Origin: Nageia nagi | Taxonomy: Eukaryota > Pinophyta | Assembly (NCBI GenBank): GCA_050084985.1 | Contig: JBITNC010000001.1 | Span: 61,256,001-61,320,000, forward strand | Direction of reading: 5' to 3' | DNA length: 64,000 bases | Part shown: positions 22,649 to 34,123 of the stretch, in pieces | Numbering within the stretch: the first letter of the stretch is position 1 | Layout of the letters: each line of letters starts with the position of its first letter | Notes under the pieces: generated by a model | What the model was told of the DNA's origin: nothing | The model's input: only the letters and a program-made list of their open reading frames with translations | The model's database searches: none | Made by a program: the position numbers and the translations under genes

Positions 22649-24000
22649 TTAAATACCATCAACTGGCAAGCCTCAAGTAGGTGGCTCTTCTTCCACCATA
22701 TTTTCCCATGTAATGGTTGGTATGGGTTGAATGTTTCGATCGTCATGTTTATGACCACATGCATTAACATCAACCACATCCTCTCCTCATCCTTGCACAT
22801 TAACAAAAGGAGAGGGGGAATGTTGCACATTCCAAGCATCATTATTACTATCATCCAAACTAGTAGTGAAAGGAACACCCCAACCTATATTTGACAAAGC
22901 CTACATCTCCATTGAAGTCCCACCACCATGCCATCGTGAAGAACTAGCTCCATGATCAAACCCCTATTGTAGAACTAGTGAGGGCTATGACCAATGTCGC
23001 CCATGAGAGGGTGAGCAGTTCCTCTTTGGAGGGCATTGTCAGGAATGTGACTTGGAACAAGGAGCATGTTGTTGTGTATTCTATAGGGGAATTGACTAAC
23101 TGAGAAAGGAACATTAGCCCAATAATCTAGGAGGATTCGAAGGTGGTTCATCTCCATTTCCACCTTGGCAGCTTGAATGCAAAACTGAAACCATGTATCA
23201 AGAAACACCTCTATCTTGTCAACAAGAGAGAAAGCACTAGAAGGTTATTTATTTTAAAAAACTATTCTATTTATAGCCTTCCATATGTGAAAAAGCAAAC
23301 TAATTCTAAAAATGTGCCAAACTTCTTGAAGAGGAAGAGTAAAACTGATAGAATCACCTAAGAGGACATGATGCCAAGATACATTCCCTGATAAGAATGG
23401 GATAGAAAAAGAGATCAACCAATCCCAAGCTATACTTGCACATTTATAGAACTAGAACAAGTGCAAACAAGACTCTTTTTCATTGCAAAAAGTACACTTA
23501 GGGTCTAGAACACCCAAATGCACCAACTGGTCCCCAAGGGGAAGACCTTGGAAAAGCAAACTCTAAGTAAAACATACTTACTTAGGTTCAATGTATTTAC
23601 CTTGCATGATATAAAATATGGATTTCCAATGAGAGTTGAGAGAGATTAAGTCCTACCTGATGTTGAGCTGAGGATCCATGGGAAGAAAATAAGAAAGCTA
23701 GTAATACCCATGTCGAGCTCTGTAATCCCTAAGAGGAACCTTGTTACACCATGAAAGATCTTTCCGCCATGATCTTTGCAATCTCCTTCCAATTTTTTGC
23801 CACAACTTGAGAGGAGTATTTTCAATAACAATGTCATAAGTATCCTTGTCTCCATTTGTTAAATTAAACTTATGTCTGAAAGAAGTCCAAGGAATCCAAT
23901 CTCTATTTTTCAAGAGAGAAAAAATAAAAAATGGATGAAATACCCTTCTTGAATTTTTTTTTAGCATGAATCCATTAAACCTAAGCAAGAGGAGTGCCTT
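22649..24000 (-). pseudogene. C-terminal part of a LINE (non-LTR retrotransposon) polyprotein
   Basis: On the - strand the frame runs NGDKDTYDIVIENTPLKLW, RRLQRSWRKDLSWCNKVPL, then LLFQGLPLGDQLVHLGVLDP and the zinc-binding segment CTFCNEKESCLHLF at about 23499-23455, followed by KCASIAWDWL. This matches the zf-RVT region found after reverse transcriptase in plant LINEs. It continues through VWHIFRISLLFHIWKA and FLDTWFQFCIQAAK to ITWENMVEEEPPT and a final TAA at 22651-22649. Several stops (for example in LHLF*FYKC) and frame changes make it dead. The RT domain itself was not found; it would lie at higher coordinates, towards the assembly gap. Confidence 0.6.
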
Positions 24001-24503
24001 GTAGGGAAATCATTGAATACCACCAAATATTAAGAGCTATGATTGTAAACTTACCTTACAAGTAGGAAGTTCATGGAATGATGGGATCTAGCTAGTCAAT
24101 GGGCTTGAAGTGGTGTTTAATGATCAAATAATCTCATAAGCCATTCATATGGAGAATAGAGGAAGGAGGTTAAGAGAAGGAAAATTAAAGAAATTGGAAG
24201 AGAGCAATAAGTTTATGGAGCCTAAGGAGGAGTATATCAAATTAGGCATAGGGTTTGAAAGGAACTCCCTATGAAAACCATAGGATGAAGTGGCCAGGAG
24301 ACTAATGAGATACTTAACATTAGAGGGTAGGCACTAGATAATCCTTTCTTACCACTTCATATTCTTATCACTTCAAGTTCTTAGAGGAGGAATTTATAAA
24401 TTTCCTCCTTTTTTATGATGAATTCTATAGAAACCTCAATCAAGAAATTCAAAATTGATTTAAACTCCCTTCCTTTACATGATTATGTGATAAAACTAAT
24501 CTA
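24001..24503. other. Stretch before the assembly gap
   Basis: Expected position for the RT part of the LINE fragment if it were complete, but I see no RT motif. The 99-codon frame at 24415-24714 runs through the Ns and is not a real frame. Confidence 0.3.
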
Positions 24504-24603
24504 NNNNNNNNNNNNNNNNNNNNNNNNNNNNNNNNNNNNNNNNNNNNNNNNNNNNNNNNNNNNNNNNNNNNNNNNNNNNNNNNNNNNNNNNNNNNNNNNN
24601 NNN
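24504..24603. other. Assembly gap of exactly 100 N
   Basis: The run is exactly 100 bases, the usual placeholder for a gap of unknown length. True distance and even adjacency between the flanks are uncertain. Confidence 0.97.
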
Positions 24604-26255
24604 TGCTCAAATAATAATAAAACTAATATTGCAGTCAAAATATCCCTTCTATGTGGTGACTATACAAATCATCTGGATGACCTTAGGGTCACCCTAATGA
24701 AGGATGATTCATAGTCAAGACTGGTTGGAAGGAGGATGATTTATTATGTGTTTGTAAGGATCCTTCAAGATTTTTAGATCTAGATCTGCTTGCTTCCAGT
24801 AAGGTAATCTATAAGTTACAACTAAAAATTAGTTCCAAATAAACTTTGAATTGCAAGAAGTATCTCAAAATTCAAAAATCACCAAAATAAGGTAAAAGGT
24901 ATAGGGAATACTCTTTTTTCTTAGGGTTTAGGACTATTAGGGTCCCACCATGATCACCATTTATGAACACATCAAATCCTCAACACATCTAATAATCAAA
25001 CCACTCATGAGTATTCCAAGATTCAAGATATTCAATTCTGAATTTTCCTATGTTATATTATGATAAAGAATGGTAAAATCAAGGTTTAAGAATGATCCTT
25101 GGTATTTAATGATGCTAGTATATAGTCAAATTTGAAAAGGAAATAACAAGGATCAAAGAGGCTAAAATCATAAGTCCTTTGGACTTTGTGATTTTCCAAA
25201 ATGAGGTAGAACCCCAACTCTACAAGGTTGTAGATACCCTTAGTCCTTAATCAAATTAATGCTCATAAATATGTCAATGCCTAGGATGCAAATGTATGCT
25301 AGAATCATTAAATATTGATACTAAATGCTTGAACAATGAAAATTGACAAATGCATGTGTAAATATCCAATTAAATAACAATGTATGATAATGTAGATCCC
25401 AAATTCAAAGTTAATAATAGTATATCTAAGCTAAGGATGCAATTAAATCAATAAAGATTTAACAACCCTAGGGTTTTGACCCTAAAGATCAAACCCTAGC
25501 CTAGACCCTAGGATGTAATTAGCATAATAAATGTTTATATTCCATACAAATGCAAGTGTAAATTTAAAATAAAAGGATACAAGCTTTATTCAATGATGAA
25601 TTGATCTTCAAATATGGAAGTAACAAGGAAAGAGACATTTAGTTATCTCAAATCAAACATAAAATGGTAAAAGAGTACCTAAATCCATTTTTGATGGAGA
25701 AGTGTGCTCAAGGATTGAAGAGAAATGTTCTTGATTTGATATATCCTTCATAATGATCTTACAAAGCTTTGGTACAAGCATTGGAAAGTGCAAAGGTCAT
25801 AGAGTCTGTATGTGTTAGGGTACAAAAATCAAAGAAGAATCTTGGAATGTATGCCAATTGAATTTTATAATACTCATTCCAAATCATCCCGATGAATGTG
25901 ATGTATGCAAGGTCATCCGAGTGACTAACAAATCATCTGGGTGATTGGGGTCAAAGATGTTAGTAAAATAAAAAGGCTAGGATTGAATTGATCAATCTAA
26001 TTGAAGGAATTGCAAAATACACATTAGTCCAACATGATAATGTAACACATGATATATGCAAAAATGTATATATAACCCTACCAACAAAGCAAAATACATT
26101 TTTAGGGTGTTTACACCATGTTGTTAGTGCATTTGAATTCTATCTTAAAGGAAAGGTGAACATGATCTCCTTATGGTGTTATAAGAACTATCCATCTAAA
26201 AATATAATAATTTTTCCTTTATATCAAAGTTAATCAAGTAGAATGAATGGAGAAT
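24604..26255. other. AT-rich stretch, nothing recognised
   Basis: Short CCCTAGGGTTT-like segments near 25465-25515 are not telomere repeats. No supported gene. Confidence 0.35.
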
Positions 26256-27250
26256 ATTATATCCAATAAATACGTAATAAGTTGATCAACTTAATATCTT
26301 CTTCTTCTACATCAACTAACATATCTCTAGCATTCATAAAAGTGAGATAGGGTGATTGTATCTCTTTATCTTTGGCCTTGGTCTTGTGGATGGAAATATA
26401 TTGAATTCAAAATATCTCTTGAATATATGAAGGAAGTTGTACAAAATAATAAATAAGATATTCTTGATTCATAGATATCGGTCTATGATAAGAATATCCT
26501 TGATATCTATATGGGAAAGTTAGATGATGTCTGACAATAAGGGGGTTGTCAACCATGTTCATTATCTAAAACTAATATGATACACTATTGATAATATATC
26601 TATATGAAGATAAAGAGACCAATATCATAATTCCCCTAGTGGGAAGATCAAGTTTTGTACACTCAAGTAAATTTTCATCAAAAATAATTTTTGGTAATGT
26701 AATAGTATTGTCAAACTTTATAGTTTCCTCCTCTCTATTTGGGGGAGATGGAAATTATTCTTTCTTAGAATGAATCTCTTTTAAAGGAGAGGATTCCTAA
26801 TATTCAATTCCAATCATATTTTGGGTAAGTCTATAGGTAACCTTCAAAGGGTTATGGATTTGATTTTCATATTTGCCTAGACCAAAGCCTTTCTAACCAT
26901 ATTTTTCTTTGAAGTAGTTTTTTAGGGAATATGAGGTTAAATAGTTGGGTGATATCAAGTTTGGTGTTTCTATTGACATGAGAAGAGGATATGGCTGAAT
27001 AAACTTCTCATGGACTAAGTTTGATTCAAGATGTGGAGAGCCAAAGTAGATAACGATACCTTGATTTAGTTTATAAGGTTTATGAGTATTATAATATCCA
27101 AGATCTTTCATGTATTACACAAGTAAGCATGTATCAAAGAGTTTGTATTCTCTAATAGGGAAAAATTTAATACCCCTCATCCAAAATGGACCTATAAATT
27201 CCATCTGAATGTAGATGAAACTTGTTTCAAATTGAAGGTGACTTTCACAA
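26256..27250 (-). pseudogene. Decayed retroelement-like polyprotein frame with a G-patch-like segment
   Basis: A - strand frame reads FIGPFWMRGIKFFPI, then MKDLGYYNTHKPYKLNQG and SIETPNLISPNYLTSY, then after one stop GFGLGKYENQIHNPLKV and NMIGIEY (about 26895-26820). The last two resemble a G-patch (GLGK..G...P...GIGY), a domain found in some plant Ty3/gypsy polyproteins. Farther downstream the reading is broken but still codon-like (NPLIVRHHLTFPYRYQG, EEEDIKLINLLRIYW). No protease, RT or integrase motif could be found, so the gypsy assignment is an inference and the frame could belong to another repeat family. Confidence 0.33.
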
Positions 27251-30109
27251 AATAATTAAATTATTGGGTGATTTTTTAATAGTTTTGCAAAATAGATGTA
27301 AAAACTTGATGAAATGTTTTTGGTTTAAAAAATCATAGTAAATTTTTGAATGCACAAACCATTTAGTATAAAAATTTATATATATACATATACATTTGTA
27401 ATGCTACTACCTTATTCCTGACTTCACAAACCCTAAAATATCAAACCTATTTTAGCATATGAGCATATGAGTGGACAAGGTGATCCATATGAGCATATCA
27501 ACATTGCTAGTTAGTCAGCACTCACATGGCAAGATTGCCTAAATTTGGATTAGCCAATCCTAATCATATTCCTTTTGGATTTCACTTCTCAACGTTCATC
27601 CTATTGGAAGATGCCACATAAGTGATCCCATCATTTCTACTCATGAATTGTGTAATAGACATTCTAGTCATGGTGTAGTGGTTTCCTACTTGGGACCCAT
27701 ATCACTCAAGAGAATTCTCATCCACTAGGTTATACATATTTTCAATGTAACACTCTGATTCACAAGTTTAGATAGATTATCTTAGGCAATCTCCTATGTG
27801 AAATGGGTAAGCATCATCACCTATGGAACAATTATCATACTACTATTTGCTAAGTGTAGATAGTATCACTACTAGTTACCCTCACCTGGTAACCATAGTT
27901 TTATTGACTTCTATCCTCATTTGACTAATTGTTTATGAAATGAGACACTAGTCTGCCCATATCTATTAGCTAGGCTCACCATAGAGTCTAGCATCCCCAT
28001 GCCCATATCTTGGGGAGCCATGGGTATTGCAATAATACCCTTGAGTGATTTGTATAGTCTAATAAGTTTTTAAGCAAGATTATAAAACCCTACTCTAACT
28101 TCCTTAGAAATAATTGATCTCATATCAAGTATTGGGTTTTTTAAGTTTTATGCTTGAACCAAGCAATAGGATATTATTATAACCTAATTTCTTGCAAACA
28201 ATCAACTTTTCACATTAATAATCATGTTTGATAAACAAGAATAATAATTTCATCAAATGTGCATATGAAATTTCAAAGCAAGCTTGTTTACGAATTCATT
28301 AAAGAATATTCAATAGTACCATAATTGTGCCATATGCATAGTGCAACGCATGAAGTACTACTTTGAAAGAACTTCACATGCTAGAAACTAATAACAAGCC
28401 TTGAGTTAACACTAAAGTTAGCTACTTCTAATAAGGAAGTGCATAGTAGTGTGTTTCATACTCAAGGAATATTCTTTTTGCATGTCATTTAGTGAAGTTG
28501 CAGCAATGAATGTTTGACTAAGTTATATTCTACGTAGGAGTCCCTATCATTATTTAATTCATTTATTTAACTAATTTATTTATAGGATCCTTTGATCAAC
28601 TTTAATATAGGTTTGAGGTTTACATTACCATTTTATTTGGCCACTAGGGTTTTAGCATCTTGATTAGGTTTTCTTATAAAGTAATCTAAACACCCTAACA
28701 TATATCATGACCTTATCATTCTAATTACTTCTAAGAAACTCATGCCTTTGTTAATCAAATCTTTTATAATGTGTATTTTCACACCATCAATGTTTCATCA
28801 ATGTTTATCCTTTTTAACCCTTAAGAACTCATATCCTTATTAAGGATATATAAGTATGACATCATCATTTCTATAATGAGCTAATTAATATTTCTATTCC
28901 CATACTCTATATTGAATATCACAAGAGTGTTTCCAATTTAATGTCCAACACATCCATGTTTCACAATATGGTTACATAGTTTATCATGATCATATTTGGT
29001 TAGGAGATGCATGCAATATCTACTACTTATTATCAGGTACTTATATGAGAATATTGGAAGTTTAGTCACATTGTTTAATTAATTCCTAAGATATCATTGA
29101 TAGTAATACAAATCATCATGTATGTATCATAGGTTGGAATAAATCAAACTTGTTTTTACATTATCATAATAAACTCTTAAGGATACTAGGTTATCTACTT
29201 GATACATAGATCTATCATTTATTTGCATTCCTTTTCCAATATCTAGACCTCAATGACATCATTTCATAACTCAAAGGATTACATGATGAAATCAATCTAT
29301 AAGAATTTAGGTAACCCTAATTATATATCACCATTACATGAGGGTACCCTTAAAATTATCAACAATATTTATATCATAGTCCTTTCAAGATTTGGTCTAG
29401 GGGTATTCAATACATCTTCATCCTTTTAGTGTAGTTATTTGATATCTTCAACCTTCATGCTCCTCCAAGGATCCAAGGTTCATTGGTGATAGGAACTAAG
29501 AAAGGATTTTGAGTATTAAGGATAAGGATAATCCCTTTTTCTTAACCAAAATACATATTATTTTATGTGCATCATAATTCATTCCAACAATTCAAATACC
29601 CTATTTAAGGACCTCATGAGGTTTTATGTTCTCTTTACAACTATCTCCCTTCCTTAGTCATAGGGAAAATATTGATGATTTAGTCAATACACATATATCA
29701 AATCTTTCTCAAAAATGTTTTTCAATAAAATGAATACTAAGATTCAAATTTGCCCTTAAATAACAATTACCTTTATATGGTTGTTCTTGAAGTAATACCA
29801 TCATTATGGATTACCCATTATCATATAACAATCTATTAATACCTATACACACCATTCATTCTCAACTAAACATTACTCCATCATATTTTCACCTTTTTAA
29901 TATCCCTTTATACAAAATTATTTCAATAACTTTATTGTAATCCCTTACAAACTAAATTAAAAGAGATATATATGGTAGAGTTTCTAAACTATGGCACCTT
30001 GCAATTTTGTAGAGGGGCTCATTTAATTTACTTCTTAAAATACTTTGACTTTATTAACAAAATGCCTCCATGATTTTTTAGTCTTATATACTACGTAAAT
30101 ACATTGAAG
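27251..30109. other. AT-rich stretch, nothing recognised
   Basis: No frame of 60 codons on either strand. A local duplication GAGCATATGAG occurs near 27460-27500. Nothing else stands out. Confidence 0.4.
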
Positions 30110-31020
30110 GAACCCAAAAATTTATTCGGTAAGGTGTCACAAATAAGGAAAATTTATTGAAGGGACTTGTGATTTGTTTGAAAAAAAGCCTTGTCGAAGT
30201 GAAGTCTCATGCCAAAATGGATATGTTAAAGGGCCTACAAGGTTTTTGATAAAAATATACAAAAAAATGCCATCTCATGTATTGAGAATATGTTGAAAGG
30301 ACTAGTGAGTAGTTTTACAAATTACCTTATTGCCATGATGTCTCCTAATCATAGGATATGCCCATAATGGATACACTAAGGGGATTGGTGAATTATTTGA
30401 TAAAATACCTCATCTAATGTGACTTATGAAATTTGTTGATCATAGGATGGATATATTGGAGAGGTATACAAATTGTTAAACAAATATCTCATCGAAATGA
30501 AATCTCATTGGATGCAATGATCATTGGATATGCTCAAAATGGATACGTTGGAGAGTTATGTAGATTATTTGATAGATGCCTCTTGAAATGCACTCAAATG
30601 GTATGAAATGATCACAAAATATGTAAAAAAAAGAGGCATTGGCTACCTAACCGATTTGTAGTCTCATGGAGTGCAATGACCATAGGATATGTGTAGAACA
30701 AAGGTGGAGAATGCCTCAATAAAATGCAATCTTCATGGATAGAATGACCATAAGATATTCATAAAACTGATGCATGGAAGAGCCTTACAAATTATTTGGA
30801 AAATACCTCATTGATATACCTTTTCATGGGTGGAGTAAGTTGAGAACAAACACAAAATGAGTACACCATACAAATTTGTAAAGTGCTTAAAGAAAATGCC
30901 TCATTTAAATGCCATATCATGAACATAATAGGTGGAGAATATGAAAGGGATGAGTATTCTATAAAAGCATAGGAATATCTAGACAAAATGCCTCCCTATA
31001 ATGCATTTTTATGGGTGAAG
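30110..31020 (+). pseudogene. Heavily decayed PPR gene with about ten repeat units
   Basis: One unit is still open at 30481-30600: ISHRNEISLDAMIIGYAQ continuing NGYVGELCRLFDR, a clear PLS-class PPR unit. Around it related units recur about every 90-110 bp in shifting frames: KLFGK-like (30114), PCRSEV...QNGYVKG (30195-30250), GYAHNGYTKGIGELFDK (30350-30405), GYIGEVYKLLN (30450), VSWSAMTIGYV (30660-30690), and AYKLFGKYL-like and LDKMPPYN segments up to about 31000. The recurring DNA hallmark is CATAGGATATG...GATATNTT...TTATTTGATAAAATNCCTCAT. There are many stops and small indels. PPR proteins act in organellar RNA processing; this locus cannot encode one. Confidence 0.72.
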
Positions 31021-33315
31021 TATACATAAAAAGGGTTTCATTGGAAGATCCTACGAGTGAAGAAAAGTATAGTAAATAAAATGAGTATTATTTTCCAATC
31101 ATATAATGAATACTTATGACCTAGAGCAGCTATGGATTCAGACATAGTTCTTCTATGATCTTACATAGCATGAGATAATCATTGATTAGTCACATCTAAA
31201 AATTTCTAATTGGTATGTCACATAAGTTATTACCCATGACTTCCCATACCAACCAAAAAATAAATTTAAAATAAAGGATTTTATCCCTCTTCAAATACAA
31301 TTAGAAAGGAGAATAAACCTTCATATGTAAAGATATAAAATAAATACAAATGATATGCTTTCTCAAGGTACAACTAATGTAAGACTATTAATAACAAATA
31401 TATTCAATAATATTATCACAAACCTTTAAGTAAGCATTTTTTCTTCAAACATGCTAAAATAATATCAAATAAAATTCAAAACTTAGCTAAGTATTTTAGA
31501 ATTAATATCTAAAATGCAAGGAAGATTACTTGGTCTTAAGAGGAGGAGAATCCTTTCTCCACAAGACTCTAGGCAAAAAGTTTAGAAAGAGAGATATAAT
31601 GATATGATGATCTTTTCCTAAGGATTATCCAAGTATTTATAGATAGAGGTTGCTATAATATATATCCAAAAAAATGTGTCTAGTCATCCAACCCACATTT
31701 TTTTTATTTGGATGATTTAGGCATTTTATTTAATTATAGTAGGTCTCAAATAATTTTATTTGCAAGTATTATATCATACAAAATAATTTGGACCCTTTAT
31801 ATTAAGCTATAAAATATTTTCAATTATTTTCTACACCTAACATAAGGAAACAAATTTGTGTGGGTATACCTTCTCAATTATTTTCACAAAATCCCAAAAT
31901 AACCTTTTAACCACCAAAAAAATGACAAATAATCCTTCAACCCTAAATTTAATTTTCACCCAAATTTACTAAAATTTCTTTATTAAAAATTCAAATTCAA
32001 ACAATTAGAATATTCCTTGCACCATTTGAAAATAATCAAATAATTTTCAAATTGCATATTATATTTTTTTTCAACACTCATATTTACCTATGATGACCAC
32101 TCATCCTGCAAGGCAAATTTGTTAATGCACATACACACTCACAAGCATAGAAAATAAATATCATGTATAGTAATTGTGATACGCATCTATATATTCTATG
32201 AAGGTCCTTATGGCTATTAGTGAATCAACACCAATCATTTTATCACTCTTACCAAACTATTCATGTAACTAACTTATCCTTGGTCCTATGGGGTCTCCAA
32301 CCTAACTCCCATCCCAAGTCAACTTGTAACTTGTGTCATAAAAATCTTGAAGCCATCATCAAATTGACACAAATAATACATATGTCCATTCATAATTAAT
32401 CATATCATAACATAAATATTTTCAATCACATTCAAATTCTTGAAAGCATTCAAGTCTTAATAGCTACAAATTGGGCAAGTCATTACAACATTGAATGATT
32501 AAAATTTGAGTACAAAGTAGTCTTTCCACCATGAATGATGTCTCTTAGTAGCACTCAAACTTCCTTAGATTTAGGTGTAAGGGAAAAGTGAAAATATAAA
32601 AACTTGATCAAAGATCAAGCTTAGCAAGCTCTAATATTACAGATATGATTGAAAACCATAATATCTCCTTCACTTAGAGAATATGATATTCAACCACCAG
32701 TTTGAATGGAATCAAAATTCTCTACAACTTCTTTCCACCATGGAAGATTTCTCCTCTAGGTTGTAATCATGGGGCATAAAGGAAAACATTCTTTGCACTT
32801 GCATAGAAGTTACGAATGAACCAGCATTGGGACATGTTTGAGAATAGAGTTTCAAAATAAAATTTGATCATATTATCTTGCAAATTAATTAAGTAAAAAA
32901 AATATATATTTAATATTTAAAATGATGAAAAAAGATTAACTTAAAATAAAACCATAAAATTATTACCAGCTTGTAGCCAACCATATCTGATTAAAATTGT
33001 AAGAAACCTCCATACATTTTATCTATAGATAATTTCTTACTATTTTGAATAGTATTTCAAAATAATCTTTATCATTATTTGAAACTTTATCCTAAAATAG
33101 GTTGAAAAAATGAAACTAGTCTTCCTAGGGATCATTCTTCACTAAGCACTACCTAAAAAGGAATGAGAGATTACATTAAAATGAATGATAAATCAATCTT
33201 TTATAGAAGGGTTTCAACTAGAACTTATCCTTCAAATTGACAAAAATATCAGAATCTGATAGATGATAAGATATTTCACACATGGAAGAGACATATCATA
33301 GTGCAAATGTATAAA
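31021..33315. other. AT-rich stretch, nothing recognised
   Basis: No frame above 60 codons and no recognisable element ends. This interval would contain the left terminus of the 33.3-41.1 kb composite if that is a transposon, but none was identified by eye. Confidence 0.35.
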
Positions 33316-33923
33316 GTACATTAAAAATGCAATTGATTTGGATGCATTCAAAATGTAACCAATCTACATACATTCAAAATGCAACCAATCTGGATGCATT
33401 TGCAATGTAACTAGTTCAAATGCATTCTATATGCAACTAGTTTGGATGCTTTTAGAATGTAATCAATCCAATTACATTTAGAATGAAATCAATCCAATTA
33501 CATTTAGAATGAAGTTGATTTAACTACATTTAGAATGTAGCCACTCTAGATGCATCCAAAATGTATCTAATTTGGTTGCATTTGAAGTGCAACCAGTTCA
33601 AATGCATTCTAAATGTAATCAATCTAGATGAATTTTAAATGCAGTGAGTTCAAATGCATTTAGAATGCATGTGGAACAACTGCATTTTGAATGCATCTAG
33701 ATCAAATTCATTCTAAATGCATCCAAACTAACTGTAATGGGAATGAATCCATACTAGTTCCATTTTGAATGCATTCAGATTGACTAAAATGGAAATGCAT
33801 CTAGAATGGTTTCATTTTGAATGTATTCATATTGATTGCATTTCAAATGCATCTGGACCATCTACATTTAGAATGCATTCAAATTGGTAGAAATTGGTTG
33901 CATTCTAAATGCATCAAGACTAG
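33316..33923. repeat. Left 26-bp tandem repeat array, 23 units
   Basis: Twenty-two successive units (33316-33887) keep an exact 26-bp register; after a 10-bp interruption (33888-33897) one more unit follows. Units diverge strongly, yet most keep a core like TGCATTTnnAATGCAnC. There is no spacer, so it is not a CRISPR array. It lies about 200 bp before the unidentified multi-exon locus at 34.1 kb. Confidence 0.93.
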
Positions 33924-34123
33924 CTATACTTAGCAATAAATGCATCCTCCAATATGCTAAAACATTTATGAAACATGTCTAAATCCATAGTCCCTCTATA
34001 TATACCTTAGATACTATTTAATTCAGCTCATTTGAATAGAGAGCATTTTGCAGTGAGGAAAGGAACCATAGAAAAAAGGTTAGGAACTTAATAGGGAATA
34101 TAGGATTGAATAATTAGGACATT

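Noticed and set aside
24415-24714. 99-codon frame
   Set aside because: It runs through 100 Ns, so the reading is meaningless.
25465-25515. Telomere-like CCCTAGGGTTT segments
   Set aside because: Irregular and few; probably chance in AT-rich sequence.
33316-33923. CRISPR-like array
   Set aside because: Units are directly adjacent and all diverged; there are no unique spacers between constant repeats, and the context is plant nuclear.
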